Part shown: one piece after another, positions 1 through 7,538 of the stretch
Layout of the letters: every line of letters starts with the position of its first letter
Numbering within the stretch: the stretch's first letter is position 1
Origin: Mesorhizobium sp.
Lineage (GTDB): Bacteria > Pseudomonadota > Alphaproteobacteria > Rhizobiales > Rhizobiaceae
Assembly (NCBI RefSeq): GCF_004962245.1
Contig: NZ_SUHQ01000005.1
Coordinates: forward strand, 62,001-126,000
Direction of reading: 5' to 3'
DNA: 64,000 nucleotides
Made by a program: the position numbers and the translations under genes
The notes under the pieces: model-generated
Database searches by the model: none
Told to the model about the DNA's origin: nothing
The model's input: the letters and a program-made list of their open reading frames with translations, nothing else

Positions 1-431
1 TGCTTGGCGAGGAAACGCCGCCGCATCTCGACGGACACTCGCTGAAGCCGTTCCTGGATGCCAGGGAGCCGGACGACTGGCGCGAGGCCGCGCATTGGGA
101 GTTCGATTTCCGCTCGGTTGCCGACAGTCATGCCGAGCGCCATTTCGGCATCGGTCCGCGCCAGTGCAATCTGGCCGTCATCCGCACGAAGGAATTCAAA
201 TATGTCCATTTCGGCGGCGGCCTGCCGCCGCTGCTGTTCGACCTGGAGAAGGATCAAGCTGAGCTGACCAATGTCGCTGCCGACCCGGCCTATCTGCGCG
301 TCCGGCTGGAGCTTGCCGAAAGGCTGCTTGCCTGGCGGGCCGAACATCTCGACCAGTCGCTGGCGCTTGCCGAACTGACCGAGGATGGCGTCGCCGGCCA
401 CGTCGCAGGCCTGCTACCTTTCCAGCCATGA
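1..431 (+). CDS. Sulfatase / alkaline-phosphatase-superfamily hydrolase, C-terminal part
   Basis: The window opens inside this gene, reading in the frame whose first full codon is at base 3 and stopping at TGA 429-431. About 142 residues are visible. The start of the visible part has the DG-SL-PFL pattern that in arylsulfatases and phosphonate monoester hydrolases follows the catalytic core. Further on, FDLEKDQAELTNVAADP is the usual sulfatase C-terminal strand and turn (L-YDL--DP-E--NLA-DP). The catalytic Cys/Ser and metal ligands lie outside the window, so the substrate cannot be inferred. A strong hairpin terminator starts at the stop codon. Confidence 0.8.
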   Translation, partial: LGEETPPHLDGHSLKPFLDAREPDDWREAAHWEFDFRSVADSHAERHFGIGPRQCNLAVIRTKEFKYVHFGGGLPPLLFDLEKDQAELTNVAADPAYLRVRLELAERLLAWRAEHLDQSLALAELTEDGVAGHVAGLLPFQP

Positions 432-467
432 AAAAGGCCCGCGCCGTTGGCGGCGCGGGCCTTTTTT
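431..467. terminator. Bidirectional intrinsic terminator
   Basis: A perfect 10-bp GC stem (GGCCCGCGCC pairing with GGCGCGGGCC) is flanked by an A5 run on the left and a T6 run on the right, so it can end transcription on both strands. It serves the sulfatase gene on the plus strand and the convergent PRC-barrel gene on the minus strand. Confidence 0.9.
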
Positions 468-482
468 CATCGTCGGAGCGAA

Positions 483-1919
483 CTACCGCATGATCATGCG
501 CTGCTCGTCGCGCTTCTCGGCATAGCTGCCCTTGTCGTAGGCGACCTGCGCCTCGAGCTGCTCCTTGGTGAAGGTCGTGTACAAGTACTTCTTGCCATCC
601 TTGTCGGTCATGAATTTGAGGTTGTCCATGCCGACCGCCACTTCCTTCTCGCCAACGCCGAGGAAGCCGCCGACGTCGACAATGACCGCGTCAGTCTTTT
701 TGTCCGGCGCCAACACGACATCGCCGATCTCGCCGACCTTGGCGTCATTGGCGCCGTAGACGGTCGTGCCGATCAGATCTTCGCCGCGGATCTCCTCGAT
801 CGGCATTTCGGTCAGCGCCGACTTGTCGATCGCCGCGGTCTGCGTCTGGTCGGGGGCTTCAGGCGTACCGGCAGCCGGAGCCTCGGCTGTCTTGTCCATT
901 GGGGCCGGAGCAGCGGGATCAGGCGTTACAGCAGCCGGAGCCTCGGCCGTCTTGTCCATTGGGGTCGGAGCAGCGGTGTCGGGCGTTGCCGCCGGGGCTT
1001 CCGCCGTCTTTTCCGCCGGTGCTGGAGCCGGAGTGACAGCAGGCGTGGTCGTCACCGGCTGAGGTGCCGCCGCGTCATTGGATGCGGTGGTCGCCGGGGC
1101 CGGATCGTACGGCTTGCGGTCGAAATCCGGCAACGCCTCCAGTTCCTCCTTCGTGGTCTGGGCGACCAGCCAGCGATCGCCATTCTTCTCGGCCCACTGG
1201 GCCTTGTCGAACTGATAGGTTACGTTCTTTTCGCCGATGCCAAGGAAGCCACCGACGCCGATCACCAGCGACTCTGCCTTGCCATCCTTGGCCAGGACGA
1301 TGTCGTTCACGTCGCCGATGTTCTGAGCGTCGTCGGCAGTGCCGTTGTAGACGGTTTCGCCGATGATGTTGGTGGCAAGATTACCGTCGGCGCGCTTCAC
1401 GGGCTCGGCAGGAGCCGCCGGAGCGTTCTGTGCGGTGGTATCGGTCGAGGCGGAAGGCGCGGCAGGAGCCGTGGCCGTGGTGTCATTGGCCGCAGGAGCC
1501 GGATCGTAAGGCCTGCGGTCGAAGTCCGGCTTCGCCGTCAACTCATCCTTTGACGTCTCGGCGATCAGCCAGCGGTCGCCGTTCCGTTCGGCCCATTCCA
1601 GCTTGTTGTAGTCGAAAGCGACATTCTTGGCACCGATGCCGAGAAAGCCGCCGACGCCGATGACAGCGGATTCGGCCTGGCCGTTTTCATCGAAGACGAC
1701 ATCGCTCACCATGCCAATGTTCTCGGCGTCGTCGCCTGTGCCGTTATAGACCGATTCACCGATGATGTTGGTGACAAGGCTGCCCTCGGTGCGCTGCACG
1801 ACCGGTGCAGCTTCCTCGGTGGCAGGCGGCGCCGGGGCCGGTGTTGTCTGCGACTGCGCATAAGCGCCTGTTGCGACCAGCATCGTAAGTGCGGTCGTGG
1901 CTAAAAGGGTGCGTACCAT
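483..1919 (-). CDS. Secreted protein with three PRC-barrel domains
   Basis: 478 residues from the ATG at 1919. Two ATGs lie 6 bp apart, and the downstream one is better spaced from GAGGAG. An N-terminal signal peptide ends near AYAQ. Three PRC-barrel domains follow, each with an IIGE/LIG-TVY start and a VGGFLG(I/V)G(A/E)K core. The first two are close copies; the third lies at the C-terminus behind a Pro/Ala/Thr-rich linker containing an exact-period repeat. PRC-barrels are small beta-barrels found in ribosome maturation, photosynthetic and envelope or stress proteins of alphaproteobacteria; the partner here is unknown. A GGAAC-N17-GTT site lies about 80-105 bp upstream, so EcfG control is likely. 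Confidence 0.85.
   Translation of the reverse strand: MVRTLLATTALTMLVATGAYAQSQTTPAPAPPATEEAAPVVQRTEGSLVTNIIGESVYNGTGDDAENIGMVSDVVFDENGQAESAVIGVGGFLGIGAKNVAFDYNKLEWAERNGDRWLIAETSKDELTAKPDFDRRPYDPAPAANDTTATAPAAPSASTDTTAQNAPAAPAEPVKRADGNLATNIIGETVYNGTADDAQNIGDVNDIVLAKDGKAESLVIGVGGFLGIGEKNVTYQFDKAQWAEKNGDRWLVAQTTKEELEALPDFDRKPYDPAPATTASNDAAAPQPVTTTPAVTPAPAPAEKTAEAPAATPDTAAPTPMDKTAEAPAAVTPDPAAPAPMDKTAEAPAAGTPEAPDQTQTAAIDKSALTEMPIEEIRGEDLIGTTVYGANDAKVGEIGDVVLAPDKKTDAVIVDVGGFLGVGEKEVAVGMDNLKFMTDKDGKKYLYTTFTKEQLEAQVAYDKGSYAEKRDEQRMIMR
871..990. repeat. 60-bp tandem repeat, two units, in the PRC-barrel linker
   Basis: Bases 871-930 and 931-990 are near-identical 60-bp units with few substitutions. 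Being 20 codons long, the unit keeps the frame and encodes an Ala/Pro linker centred on PMDKTAEAPAA. Copy number could vary by slippage. Confidence 0.85.
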
Positions 1920-2000
1920 GATCATCTCTCCTCGTGATTTCGTGTACGCCGCGCCTAATTGAGCTATGGAAAGATCGGACGCAGCGTCTTCACATGTCAC

Positions 2001-2025
2001 AACGTTGTGACCACGCTGTTGTTCC
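2001..2025 (-). promoter_or_regulatory. EcfG-type promoter for the PRC-barrel gene
   Basis: Read on the minus strand: GGAAC at 2025-2021, a 17-bp spacer, then GTT at 2003-2001. This matches the alphaproteobacterial EcfG consensus (GGAAC, 16-18 bp, GTT). Transcription would start near 1993, leaving a leader of about 75 nt before the ATG at 1919. Confidence 0.8.
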
Positions 2026-2122
2026 GAAACACCATGGCGAACGCCGTAAAAATCCGTCTAAATCGCGCTTATGCATGCGTTCCACCGGTAAATCGCGCTC
2101 CTGTATTTTCGTGAGAGCTTAC

Positions 2123-2147
2123 GGAACCTTTTCTTAACCGCCCCGTT
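2123..2147 (+). promoter_or_regulatory. EcfG-type promoter for the diacylglycerol-kinase-like gene
   Basis: GGAAC at 2123-2127, a 17-bp spacer and GTT at 2145-2147, 69 bp before the ATG at 2216. It points away from the promoter at 2001-2025, so the two stress genes are divergently controlled from one 120-bp region. Confidence 0.8.
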
Positions 2148-2215
2148 TCAGCCTGTGGCTGGGCGGTCCCGGCCAATGGTTGCCCATGGTTGCCAGGAAA
2201 AAACGGAGAGGGGGA

Positions 2216-3136
2216 ATGCGATTTGCGGCGGTGCTGAACCAAGAGGGCGGCACCATGCGAACGATTGATCTTTTCGCCTTCTCGGACCAGATGCGCCGGA
2301 CGTTGGAGGCAGCAGGTCATTCCATCGACATCGACGTCGTTGCCGGCAAGGATATCGTCGCAACGCTGGACAGCGTCGCTTCGAAGCCCGGCATCGACAT
2401 CGTGCTGGCTGGCGGTGGCGACGGCACCATTTCGGCCGCGGCGGCCCGGTTGATGGGCAGGAAAAGGGCGCTTGCCATATTGCCGGCCGGCACGATGAAC
2501 CTGTTCGCGCGCGGGCTCGGCATTCCGCAGACCCTTGACGCGGCGGTGAAGTCCTTTGCCGACGGCGAGGTCATTGCAGTCGATATGGCAACCGCCAACG
2601 GTCGTCCCTTCGTGCATCAGTTCTCGATCGGCATGCATGCCAGGATGGTGCAGCTTCGCCAGAACATGGAGTTTGGCTCGCGGCTGGGAAAGATGCGGGC
2701 CTCCGTGCGGGCTGCCTGGGCGACGATCAAGAACCCATCGGCAATGAAGGTGACGCTGACAATCGGTGAAACCGAAATTGTAACGCGCACCACCGGCATC
2801 GGCGTCACCAACAATCTGTTCGGTGAGGGTCACCTGCCCTATGCCGACAATCCCGCCGGCGGCGTGCTCGGCATTTATATCACGGTGGCGCGGCAGCGTG
2901 GCGAACTGGTCCGGTTCCTCTTCGATATGGCGCGCGGCAAATGGCGCGACAGCGGGCATGTCGAAATCCACCAGGCCGACCGGGTCGTTTTGAAAATCCA
3001 CTCGGCAGCCAAGAGATTCCGCGCCGTCTTGGATGGCGAGCTGATCAGGCTTGACCGCGAAACGACGCTCGAAATCCATCCTGGCGCGCTGAACGTTCTC
3101 GTCCCGGCGCGCGCTGCCCAAGCGAAGGCCGCGTGA
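2216..3136 (+). CDS. Diacylglycerol kinase-family lipid kinase
   Basis: 306 residues from the ATG at 2216, preceded by GGAGAGGGGG. The nucleotide-binding motif GGGDGT lies near residue 70, followed by LPAGTMNLFAR, the DAGK/NAD-kinase-fold signature (family form PxGTxNdfAR). The C-terminal half has the usual beta-sandwich ending in LDGE and a strand pattern typical of YegS/DgkB-like proteins. The family phosphorylates diacylglycerol, sphingoid or related lipids; the true substrate is not visible. The upstream EcfG-type promoter suggests membrane-lipid adjustment under general stress. A longer in-frame start exists 12 codons upstream but lacks a ribosome-binding site. Confidence 0.88.
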   Translation: MRFAAVLNQEGGTMRTIDLFAFSDQMRRTLEAAGHSIDIDVVAGKDIVATLDSVASKPGIDIVLAGGGDGTISAAAARLMGRKRALAILPAGTMNLFARGLGIPQTLDAAVKSFADGEVIAVDMATANGRPFVHQFSIGMHARMVQLRQNMEFGSRLGKMRASVRAAWATIKNPSAMKVTLTIGETEIVTRTTGIGVTNNLFGEGHLPYADNPAGGVLGIYITVARQRGELVRFLFDMARGKWRDSGHVEIHQADRVVLKIHSAAKRFRAVLDGELIRLDRETTLEIHPGALNVLVPARAAQAKAA

Positions 3137-3165
3137 TGCGGCCCGGCACGGTCAATCGGCAGGCT

Positions 3166-3366
3166 TCAGCCTTGGGGAATCTCGCCCTGTTCGTTCCTGG
3201 GAAGCTCGCCCTGTTCGGTTGGCGGCGTCTTGTCTATCATGTTGCCGTAAATCTCCGCGATGCCCCAGGCGATAAACGCCAGAAGCAGCGTTGCGATCAA
3301 GATACGGAAAGTGTGCCACCCCCAGCGTCCCTGGCGGGCTTTGTCTTCAGGAACGATCTTGGGCAT
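3166..3366 (-). CDS. Small single-pass membrane protein
   Basis: 66 residues. A basic, Trp-containing N-terminus is followed by one hydrophobic segment (about residues 21-40) and a Gln/Pro/Glu-rich tail containing the short repeat EQGE(L/I)P. GGAGG lies 8 bp before the ATG. The family is not recognised. An EcfG-type promoter sits 58-82 bp upstream, which is the main reason to accept the gene as real and stress-induced. It converges on the lipid-kinase gene, with 29 bp between stops. Confidence 0.72.
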   Translation of the reverse strand: MPKIVPEDKARQGRWGWHTFRILIATLLLAFIAWGIAEIYGNMIDKTPPTEQGELPRNEQGEIPQG

Positions 3367-3423
3367 GATCGGCCTCCATGTCGTTTGGCGCCGGCGGGCG
3401 CGGCTGGCAAAACGTGGTTGGGT

Positions 3424-3448
3424 AACGGTTCCTCAAGGCGAAGGTTCC
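3424..3448 (-). promoter_or_regulatory. EcfG-type promoter for the small membrane protein
   Basis: On the minus strand, GGAAC at 3448-3444, a 17-bp spacer and GTT at 3426-3424. A second GGAAC (3432-3428) lies inside the spacer but has no matching GTT at the right distance. Confidence 0.75.
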
Positions 3449-3511
3449 GGTTTCGGAGCCAGGCAGCCGGCCTAGCGCGAATGGCTGCACGCCGATGAAT
3501 TTGGGGGCCTT

Positions 3512-5044
3512 GTGGATAGCCGGGTAGAGAAAAGGCCGAATCTGCCGGTCGATGTCCTTAGCGTGCTAAGGGCGCAGGATCGGCTTGCTGTACTCCACGG
3601 TCTCGATGCACTCGACACCGCGGCCGATCCTGACTTCGACCATATCAGTGGGCTCGCCGCCGCGGTCATGCAGGCGCCCATCGCGCTGGTGACACTGCTC
3701 GACGCCGAACGGCAATGGTTCAAATCCTGTGTCGGCCTGGATGAGACCGAGGCCGCGACCGACACATCTTTCAGCGCCCATGCCATTGCCGCCGGCGACG
3801 AGCCGATGGTGGTGACCGATGCGGCCGCGGATGCACGTTTCAGCGCCAGCCCGCTGGTCACCGGCAAGCACCATGTCCGTTTCTATGCGGGGGCGGCGAT
3901 CGTGGTGGCCGGCGCCCGGATCGGCACGCTCTGCGTACTCGACAGGAAGCCGCGCGCGTCCCCGTCAGCCGCCGAGCTCGGACAGTTGACGGCGCTCGCC
4001 AGTCTCGCTGCCAGCCTGTTCGCATTGAAGGACGCCACCCGCAACGGCGCCAGCGCCGCAGCGGCGCTGGCGCGCGAGGAAAAGCGGCGCGGCATAGCGC
4101 TCGATGCCGCCTCGCTCGCCAGCTGGGCATGGGATATCCACACCGATATGATCGAATGCGACGTCCGATTGTCCGAGCTGTTCGACCTGCCGCGCTCGAA
4201 CCGGCTGAGGGCGCGCGATATTCTTGCCGCCATCGACCCGCGCGATGTCCACCAGACCGAGACGCATTTTCGCGACGCGCTGGCCAGTGGCGACGACTAT
4301 TTTGGCGAATACCGCGTCAAGGGCTTCAGCCCGCCGCGCTGGGTCGCCACGCGCGGCCGGGTCATCGAGCGCGACAGCGACGGCAAGCCGACGTTGATCT
4401 TCGGCGTCAATTACGACGTCACCGAACGCAAGCTGGGCGACGAGCGGCAACGGCTCTTGCTGCGCGAGCTGAACCATCGCGTCAAGAATACGCTGGCGAC
4501 CGTGCAGGCGCTGGCGACGCAAACCGTTCGCCATGCCCACCGGCCGAGCGAGTTCCTCGAAGCCTTCAGCGCCAGGCTTCAGGCACTGGGCGCCGCTCAC
4601 AGCCTGCTGTCCGACCGCGAGTGGCGCGGCATCGGCATTCGCGAACTCGTGCAGGTCGAGGTCAAACCGTTCGACACCGCCGAACAGCCGCGCATGACGA
4701 TCTCAGGCGCCGATCTCCTGCTTTCGCCCGACCAGGCCGTTGGGCTTGGCCTGATCCTGCATGAACTGGCCAGCAACGCCCTGCAATACGGATCGCTGTC
4801 GGCGGCCACGGGCAAGGTCGATCTCGACTGGAAGGCACAGGGCCGGAAAGGCGCACGGCGGCTGGTGCTGACCTGGCGCGAAAGCGGCGGGCCTGAAGTT
4901 GCCTCGCCCGAACGCTATGGCTTCGGCTCGATCCTGATCCGCCGCAGCCTGGCCAAGGTCATCTCCAGTGAAGTGACCCATGAATTCCGGCCGGAAGGCG
5001 TGTTCGCCGAGATATCGATGCCGCTGGAGGCCCTGTCGAAGTGA
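3512..5044 (+). CDS. GAF-PAS sensor histidine kinase, HWE family
   Basis: 510 residues from GTG 3512; GGGGG 4 bp upstream is a weak ribosome-binding site. A GAF domain spans about residues 30-175 and a PAS domain about 195-305, ending in the typical NYDVTERK. The HWE kinase core follows, with phospho-acceptor His322 in LNHRVKNTLA, an N-box HELASNALQYG and the defining W-x-E (Trp455-Glu457). There is no transmembrane segment, so sensing is cytoplasmic. HWE/HisKA_2 kinases are the usual phosphodonors to PhyR, encoded 3.5 kb away. No EcfG site was found upstream of this kinase. Confidence 0.9.
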   Translation: MDSRVEKRPNLPVDVLSVLRAQDRLAVLHGLDALDTAADPDFDHISGLAAAVMQAPIALVTLLDAERQWFKSCVGLDETEAATDTSFSAHAIAAGDEPMVVTDAAADARFSASPLVTGKHHVRFYAGAAIVVAGARIGTLCVLDRKPRASPSAAELGQLTALASLAASLFALKDATRNGASAAAALAREEKRRGIALDAASLASWAWDIHTDMIECDVRLSELFDLPRSNRLRARDILAAIDPRDVHQTETHFRDALASGDDYFGEYRVKGFSPPRWVATRGRVIERDSDGKPTLIFGVNYDVTERKLGDERQRLLLRELNHRVKNTLATVQALATQTVRHAHRPSEFLEAFSARLQALGAAHSLLSDREWRGIGIRELVQVEVKPFDTAEQPRMTISGADLLLSPDQAVGLGLILHELASNALQYGSLSAATGKVDLDWKAQGRKGARRLVLTWRESGGPEVASPERYGFGSILIRRSLAKVISSEVTHEFRPEGVFAEISMPLEALSK

Positions 5045-5045
5045 C

Positions 5046-5200
5046 GGCGCAGCGGTCTTGGGCATGCATTAAGACAGGAACCTAAAGCGCGTCGCATGAC
5101 GCCTTCAGACGCGACGCGCTTTAGAATCATGCCGAACCGAAGGTCCGCTTCAGCGAAAAGCGGCGCCCGGATTTCGGGCGAGAACATGGTCAAACAGGAA
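5046..5200. repeat. Mosaic intergenic repeat, near full-length copy
   Basis: Three modules in order: an A module ending in a TGCATTAAGACAGGAAC-like stretch; a B palindrome (AAAGCGCGTCGC facing GCGACGCGCTTT); and a C module starting ATCATGCCGAACCGAAGGTC. A and B recur at 28982-29085. C recurs inverted at 14720-14802. This is a dispersed, non-coding rhizobial-type element. Confidence 0.8.
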
Positions 5201-5216
5201 CAAGAACAGTTTCGAG

Positions 5217-5681
5217 TTATTTCGCTTCGCCGGCATCCGGATCGTCAGCGTCGGGCTTCACGTTTTCGCGGTAGATGGCGTAGGCGACGAGTGCAATCAC
5301 CGGGCCGAGAAGGGTGCCCAGGCCGCCTTTCCCCTTGAGCAGTGTCGGCAGCACGGCGAGCGCGGCCGCGATGCCGATTGCCTTCATGTCGGCGTTGCGC
5401 CTTCGCGCCCGGCGCCGGGTGCGGGCACCGGCCGACAGTTGATGGATGAGCAGGAGGAGCCCTGCAATCACAAGGAAGCCGATCCCGAAACCGATGCAGG
5501 CTCCGATCGGCCCATAGCGGCCCGCCACCCAGACATAGGCCGCTCCGACGAGGAAACCGAGGCCGCACAGTGCTGCAAGTGCTGCAAGCGCATAAACGAT
5601 TGCAGCCGTGCGCGCGCGGCGCACGGCTGCAACAATTTCACCCGAGGCCAGGCCCGAGATCAGCGATGCCAGCATTGCCAT
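5217..5681 (-). CDS. Holin-like / phage-holin-superfamily membrane protein
   Basis: 154 residues. Two strong hydrophobic hairpin segments (about 26-48 and 58-82) are followed by a very basic RTRRRARRRN stretch and two further hydrophobic segments. The layout resembles the Actinobacterial holin-X-like/YqjE-type families, which travel with DUF883 proteins. It lies 11 bp behind the DUF883 gene and lacks a clear ribosome-binding site, so translation is probably coupled. The acidic C-terminus (DADDPDAGEAK) faces the opposite way to the basic loop. Its role is likely membrane adaptation; no lysis genes are nearby. Confidence 0.65.
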   Translation of the reverse strand: MAMLASLISGLASGEIVAAVRRARTAAIVYALAALAALCGLGFLVGAAYVWVAGRYGPIGACIGFGIGFLVIAGLLLLIHQLSAGARTRRRARRRNADMKAIGIAAALAVLPTLLKGKGGLGTLLGPVIALVAYAIYRENVKPDADDPDAGEAK

Positions 5682-5692
5682 CTGGGTTGAGG

Positions 5693-6019
5693 CTAGCGGC
5701 GCGCGAGAAGCGCGAACAGAAAGCCGATGCCTGCCGCGATCGCCAGCGATGTCACCGGCTTTTCGCGCACGCTCGCCGCCACTTGCGCCTCGATGTCCTT
5801 GGCGTTGCTGCGCACGGTGTCGAAGGCTGCTTCGCCCTGGGCGCGCAATTGCTCGACACCTTCAACGGCAGCCCGGCGGGCCGTCCCATAGCCATGTTCG
5901 CCGGTCTTGGCCAATTGCTTGGTGAGTTTTTCGATATCGGCTTTCAATTGCCTGATGTCGGCCTCGAGGTCCGAATTCGCCCGGCTTTCGTTTGCGGTCT
6001 TTCCTGCGGCAGTCGCCAT
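5693..6019 (-). CDS. DUF883-family (ElaB/YqjD-like) membrane-anchored protein
   Basis: 108 residues. A long amphipathic helical region (about residues 15-80, coiled-coil-like) leads to the family's C-terminal signature REKPVTSLAIAAGIGFLFALLARR-like end, a single membrane anchor closing in Arg-Arg. In enterobacteria the paralogues YqjD/ElaB are stationary-phase, inner-membrane, ribosome-associated proteins under the general stress sigma. Here the gene has an EcfG-type promoter, which fits an equivalent role. First gene of a two-gene operon with the holin-like protein. Confidence 0.85.
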   Translation of the reverse strand: MATAAGKTANESRANSDLEADIRQLKADIEKLTKQLAKTGEHGYGTARRAAVEGVEQLRAQGEAAFDTVRSNAKDIEAQVAASVREKPVTSLAIAAGIGFLFALLARR

Positions 6020-6049
6020 TGCTTAACTCCTTGCGTTTGCTTGATTTCA

Positions 6050-6074
6050 AACGCCCGATACACGCCAAGGTTCC
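6050..6074 (-). promoter_or_regulatory. EcfG-type promoter for the DUF883 operon
   Basis: Minus strand: GGAAC at 6074-6070, a 17-bp spacer and GTT at 6052-6050, followed by a short leader to the ATG at 6019. Confidence 0.82.
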
Positions 6075-6150
6075 TAAATCGAAACGATCCATGAAAAGAC
6101 TTTTCCACACATGAGTCCAGCCCAACCCGATTTAGGCTTGGAACTGGCCG

Positions 6151-6912
6151 TCAGATCAGTGGCCGGCACCCCTCGCTCACCCCCTCCCAGCGCGCGAGCT
6201 CCTTCAGCTTCTCATTGTCGATCACCTCGCAGCCGCCGTCGCGCCAGAGGATCAGCTTGCGGTCCATCAGCTTACGGATCGTCTTATTGGTGTGGACCAG
6301 CGACAGGCCGAGCGTATCGGCGATGTGCTGTTGCGTGATTGGGATCCGAACCGGTGTCTTGCCGTTGAGCCCGACCACCGCTGCGCGGCTGGATATGAAC
6401 GCGATGAGATAGGCGGCGCGTTCGAGCGCGGTGCGCCGGCCGATGCTGAGCAGATTTTCGTCCAGCATGCGCTCCTCCCGCGAGGCGAGCCAGGTGATGT
6501 CGTAGGCGAGGCCCGGATGATTACGATAGAGTTCGTGAAGGGTTTCACGCTCGAAGACGCAGAGCAACATTGGCGATAACGCCTCGACGGAGTGTTGCAT
6601 CTCGCCCATCAGGCTGCCCTGCAAGCCGATGAGGTCGCCAGGCATGGAATAATTCATGATCTGACGGCGGCCATCCGACAGCAGCTTGTAGCGGAATGCC
6701 CAGCCTGAAAGCACTGTGTAGAGATGAGCGCTGTGGCTTCCCTCGACCAGAACAGTGGCACCCTTTTCGACGGCCAGTTCGCCCTTCTTGAACGTGCTGA
6801 CGAAGGCAAGCTCCTGCTTCTCGAATGCCCGGAACGCCGGCAACGGCCGAAGCGGGCAATCTTCGCATGGATACTGGCGGGTGGAAAAAGAACGGCCGTT
6901 CCGGCCAGGCAT
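6151..6912 (-). CDS. Crp/Fnr-family transcriptional regulator
   Basis: 253 residues from the ATG at 6912, which has GGAGG 8-9 bp upstream; earlier in-frame ATGs lack one. The N-terminus has a CEDCPLRPL motif. It is followed by a cyclic-nucleotide-binding-type beta roll with GSHSAHLYTVLSGWAFRYK and a dimerisation helix. The C-terminal winged helix has ITQQHIADTLGLSLVHTNKTIRKL. Only two N-terminal cysteines plus one later Cys are present, so a classical FNR 4Fe-4S cluster is unlikely. The EcfG-type promoter and its position between stress genes suggest it relays the general stress signal to a secondary regulon. Confidence 0.88.
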   Translation of the reverse strand: MPGRNGRSFSTRQYPCEDCPLRPLPAFRAFEKQELAFVSTFKKGELAVEKGATVLVEGSHSAHLYTVLSGWAFRYKLLSDGRRQIMNYSMPGDLIGLQGSLMGEMQHSVEALSPMLLCVFERETLHELYRNHPGLAYDITWLASREERMLDENLLSIGRRTALERAAYLIAFISSRAAVVGLNGKTPVRIPITQQHIADTLGLSLVHTNKTIRKLMDRKLILWRDGGCEVIDNEKLKELARWEGVSEGCRPLI

Positions 6913-6960
6913 TTCGATCCCCTCCTCGAAAGCGTTGCCCTCTTTGAAAGGGCGATAGCA

Positions 6961-6985
6961 AACGCCCTGCAGGCATCGAGGTTCC
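6961..6985 (-). promoter_or_regulatory. EcfG-type promoter for the Crp/Fnr regulator
   Basis: Minus strand: GGAAC at 6985-6981, a 17-bp spacer and GTT at 6963-6961. The expected start is near 6953, about 40 nt before the ATG at 6912. Confidence 0.8.
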
Positions 6986-7001
6986 GTTATCTGCGATGGC
7001 A

Positions 7002-7044
7002 TGTCATTTTTAAATGACAGGATGCCAAATAACTTTAAATGACA
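7002..7044. promoter_or_regulatory. Palindrome and direct repeat between the Crp/Fnr and response-regulator genes
   Basis: TGTCATTT at 7002-7009 and AAATGACA at 7012-7019 form an 18-bp inverted repeat. The element TTTAAATGACA (7009-7019) recurs at 7034-7044, with similar CCAAATA flanks and a 25-bp period. It lies just upstream of the EcfG-type promoter of the Crp/Fnr gene and of the divergent regulator, so it is a plausible operator, perhaps autoregulatory. Which protein binds is not known. Confidence 0.5.
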
Positions 7045-7121
7045 AGACACCAAATAGAGATCATGACTCCTCTATACCCCGCGCTTCCCCTGTTCCCTGC
7101 GCTTCAAGGAGACATTGCCAC

Positions 7122-7502
7122 GTGCCCCGACTGCTTGACGGATTGCGGATTCTTGTTCTGGAGGATGAATTCCTGATCGCCATGGATGTCGAGCAGCTTT
7201 GCCGCGACTATGGCGCCGGCGACGTAGTCATCGCCCGCGATCTGGCTGAGATCGATCGCAAGAGCGTTGCCTCGCAATTCGATGCAGCCATCGTCGACCT
7301 CATGCTCGGCGGCACTTCGACGCTCGGTTTCGCTTCGCGGCTGCGTGAATCGGGCGTGCCTTTCGTCTTCGCCTCGGGCTACTCGGACATGGATGAAATC
7401 AAGGTGTCCTTTCCGGATATCAGATTGGTCACCAAGCCCTATTCGGGAGACGATCTCGTGGAGGCGGTGGCGGCGGCGTGCGGGCGCGGGCCGCTTGTTT
7501 GA
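7122..7502 (+). CDS. Single-domain response regulator, FAT GUY (SdrG-like) type
   Basis: 126 residues from GTG 7122; AAGGAGA lies about 8 bp upstream. The protein is one receiver domain: acidic pocket EDE near residue 11, phospho-acceptor Asp59 in AIVDLML, and conserved Lys in VTKPY. The PFVFASGY stretch matches the PFxFAT-G-(G/Y) signature of the FAT GUY receivers, with Ser for Thr. Members such as SdrG act in phosphorelays of the alphaproteobacterial general stress response. No output domain is present. Its position between the Crp/Fnr gene and ecfG, with HWE kinases nearby, supports a role as a phosphate shuttle or sink for PhyR signalling. Confidence 0.85.
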   Translation: MPRLLDGLRILVLEDEFLIAMDVEQLCRDYGAGDVVIARDLAEIDRKSVASQFDAAIVDLMLGGTSTLGFASRLRESGVPFVFASGYSDMDEIKVSFPDIRLVTKPYSGDDLVEAVAAACGRGPLV

Positions 7503-7538
7503 GGTCGGAAACTTTGATGTCCGGAAACCGATCCGTAC

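Noticed and set aside
447..1553. Long plus-strand open frame over the PRC-barrel gene
   Set aside because: It is a mirror of the high-GC minus-strand gene. Its product is Arg/Gly/Ser-rich low-complexity sequence without a family, and the minus-strand gene has clear domains and a promoter.
5199..5220. GGAAC near 5197-5202 and another at 37818 as further EcfG promoters
   Set aside because: The GTT is not at 16-18 bp in either case, and the former lies at the edge of a mosaic repeat.
6151..6912. Classical oxygen-sensing FNR
   Set aside because: Only the C-x-x-C pair is present in the N-terminus plus one later Cys, so the four-Cys cluster ligand set is incomplete.
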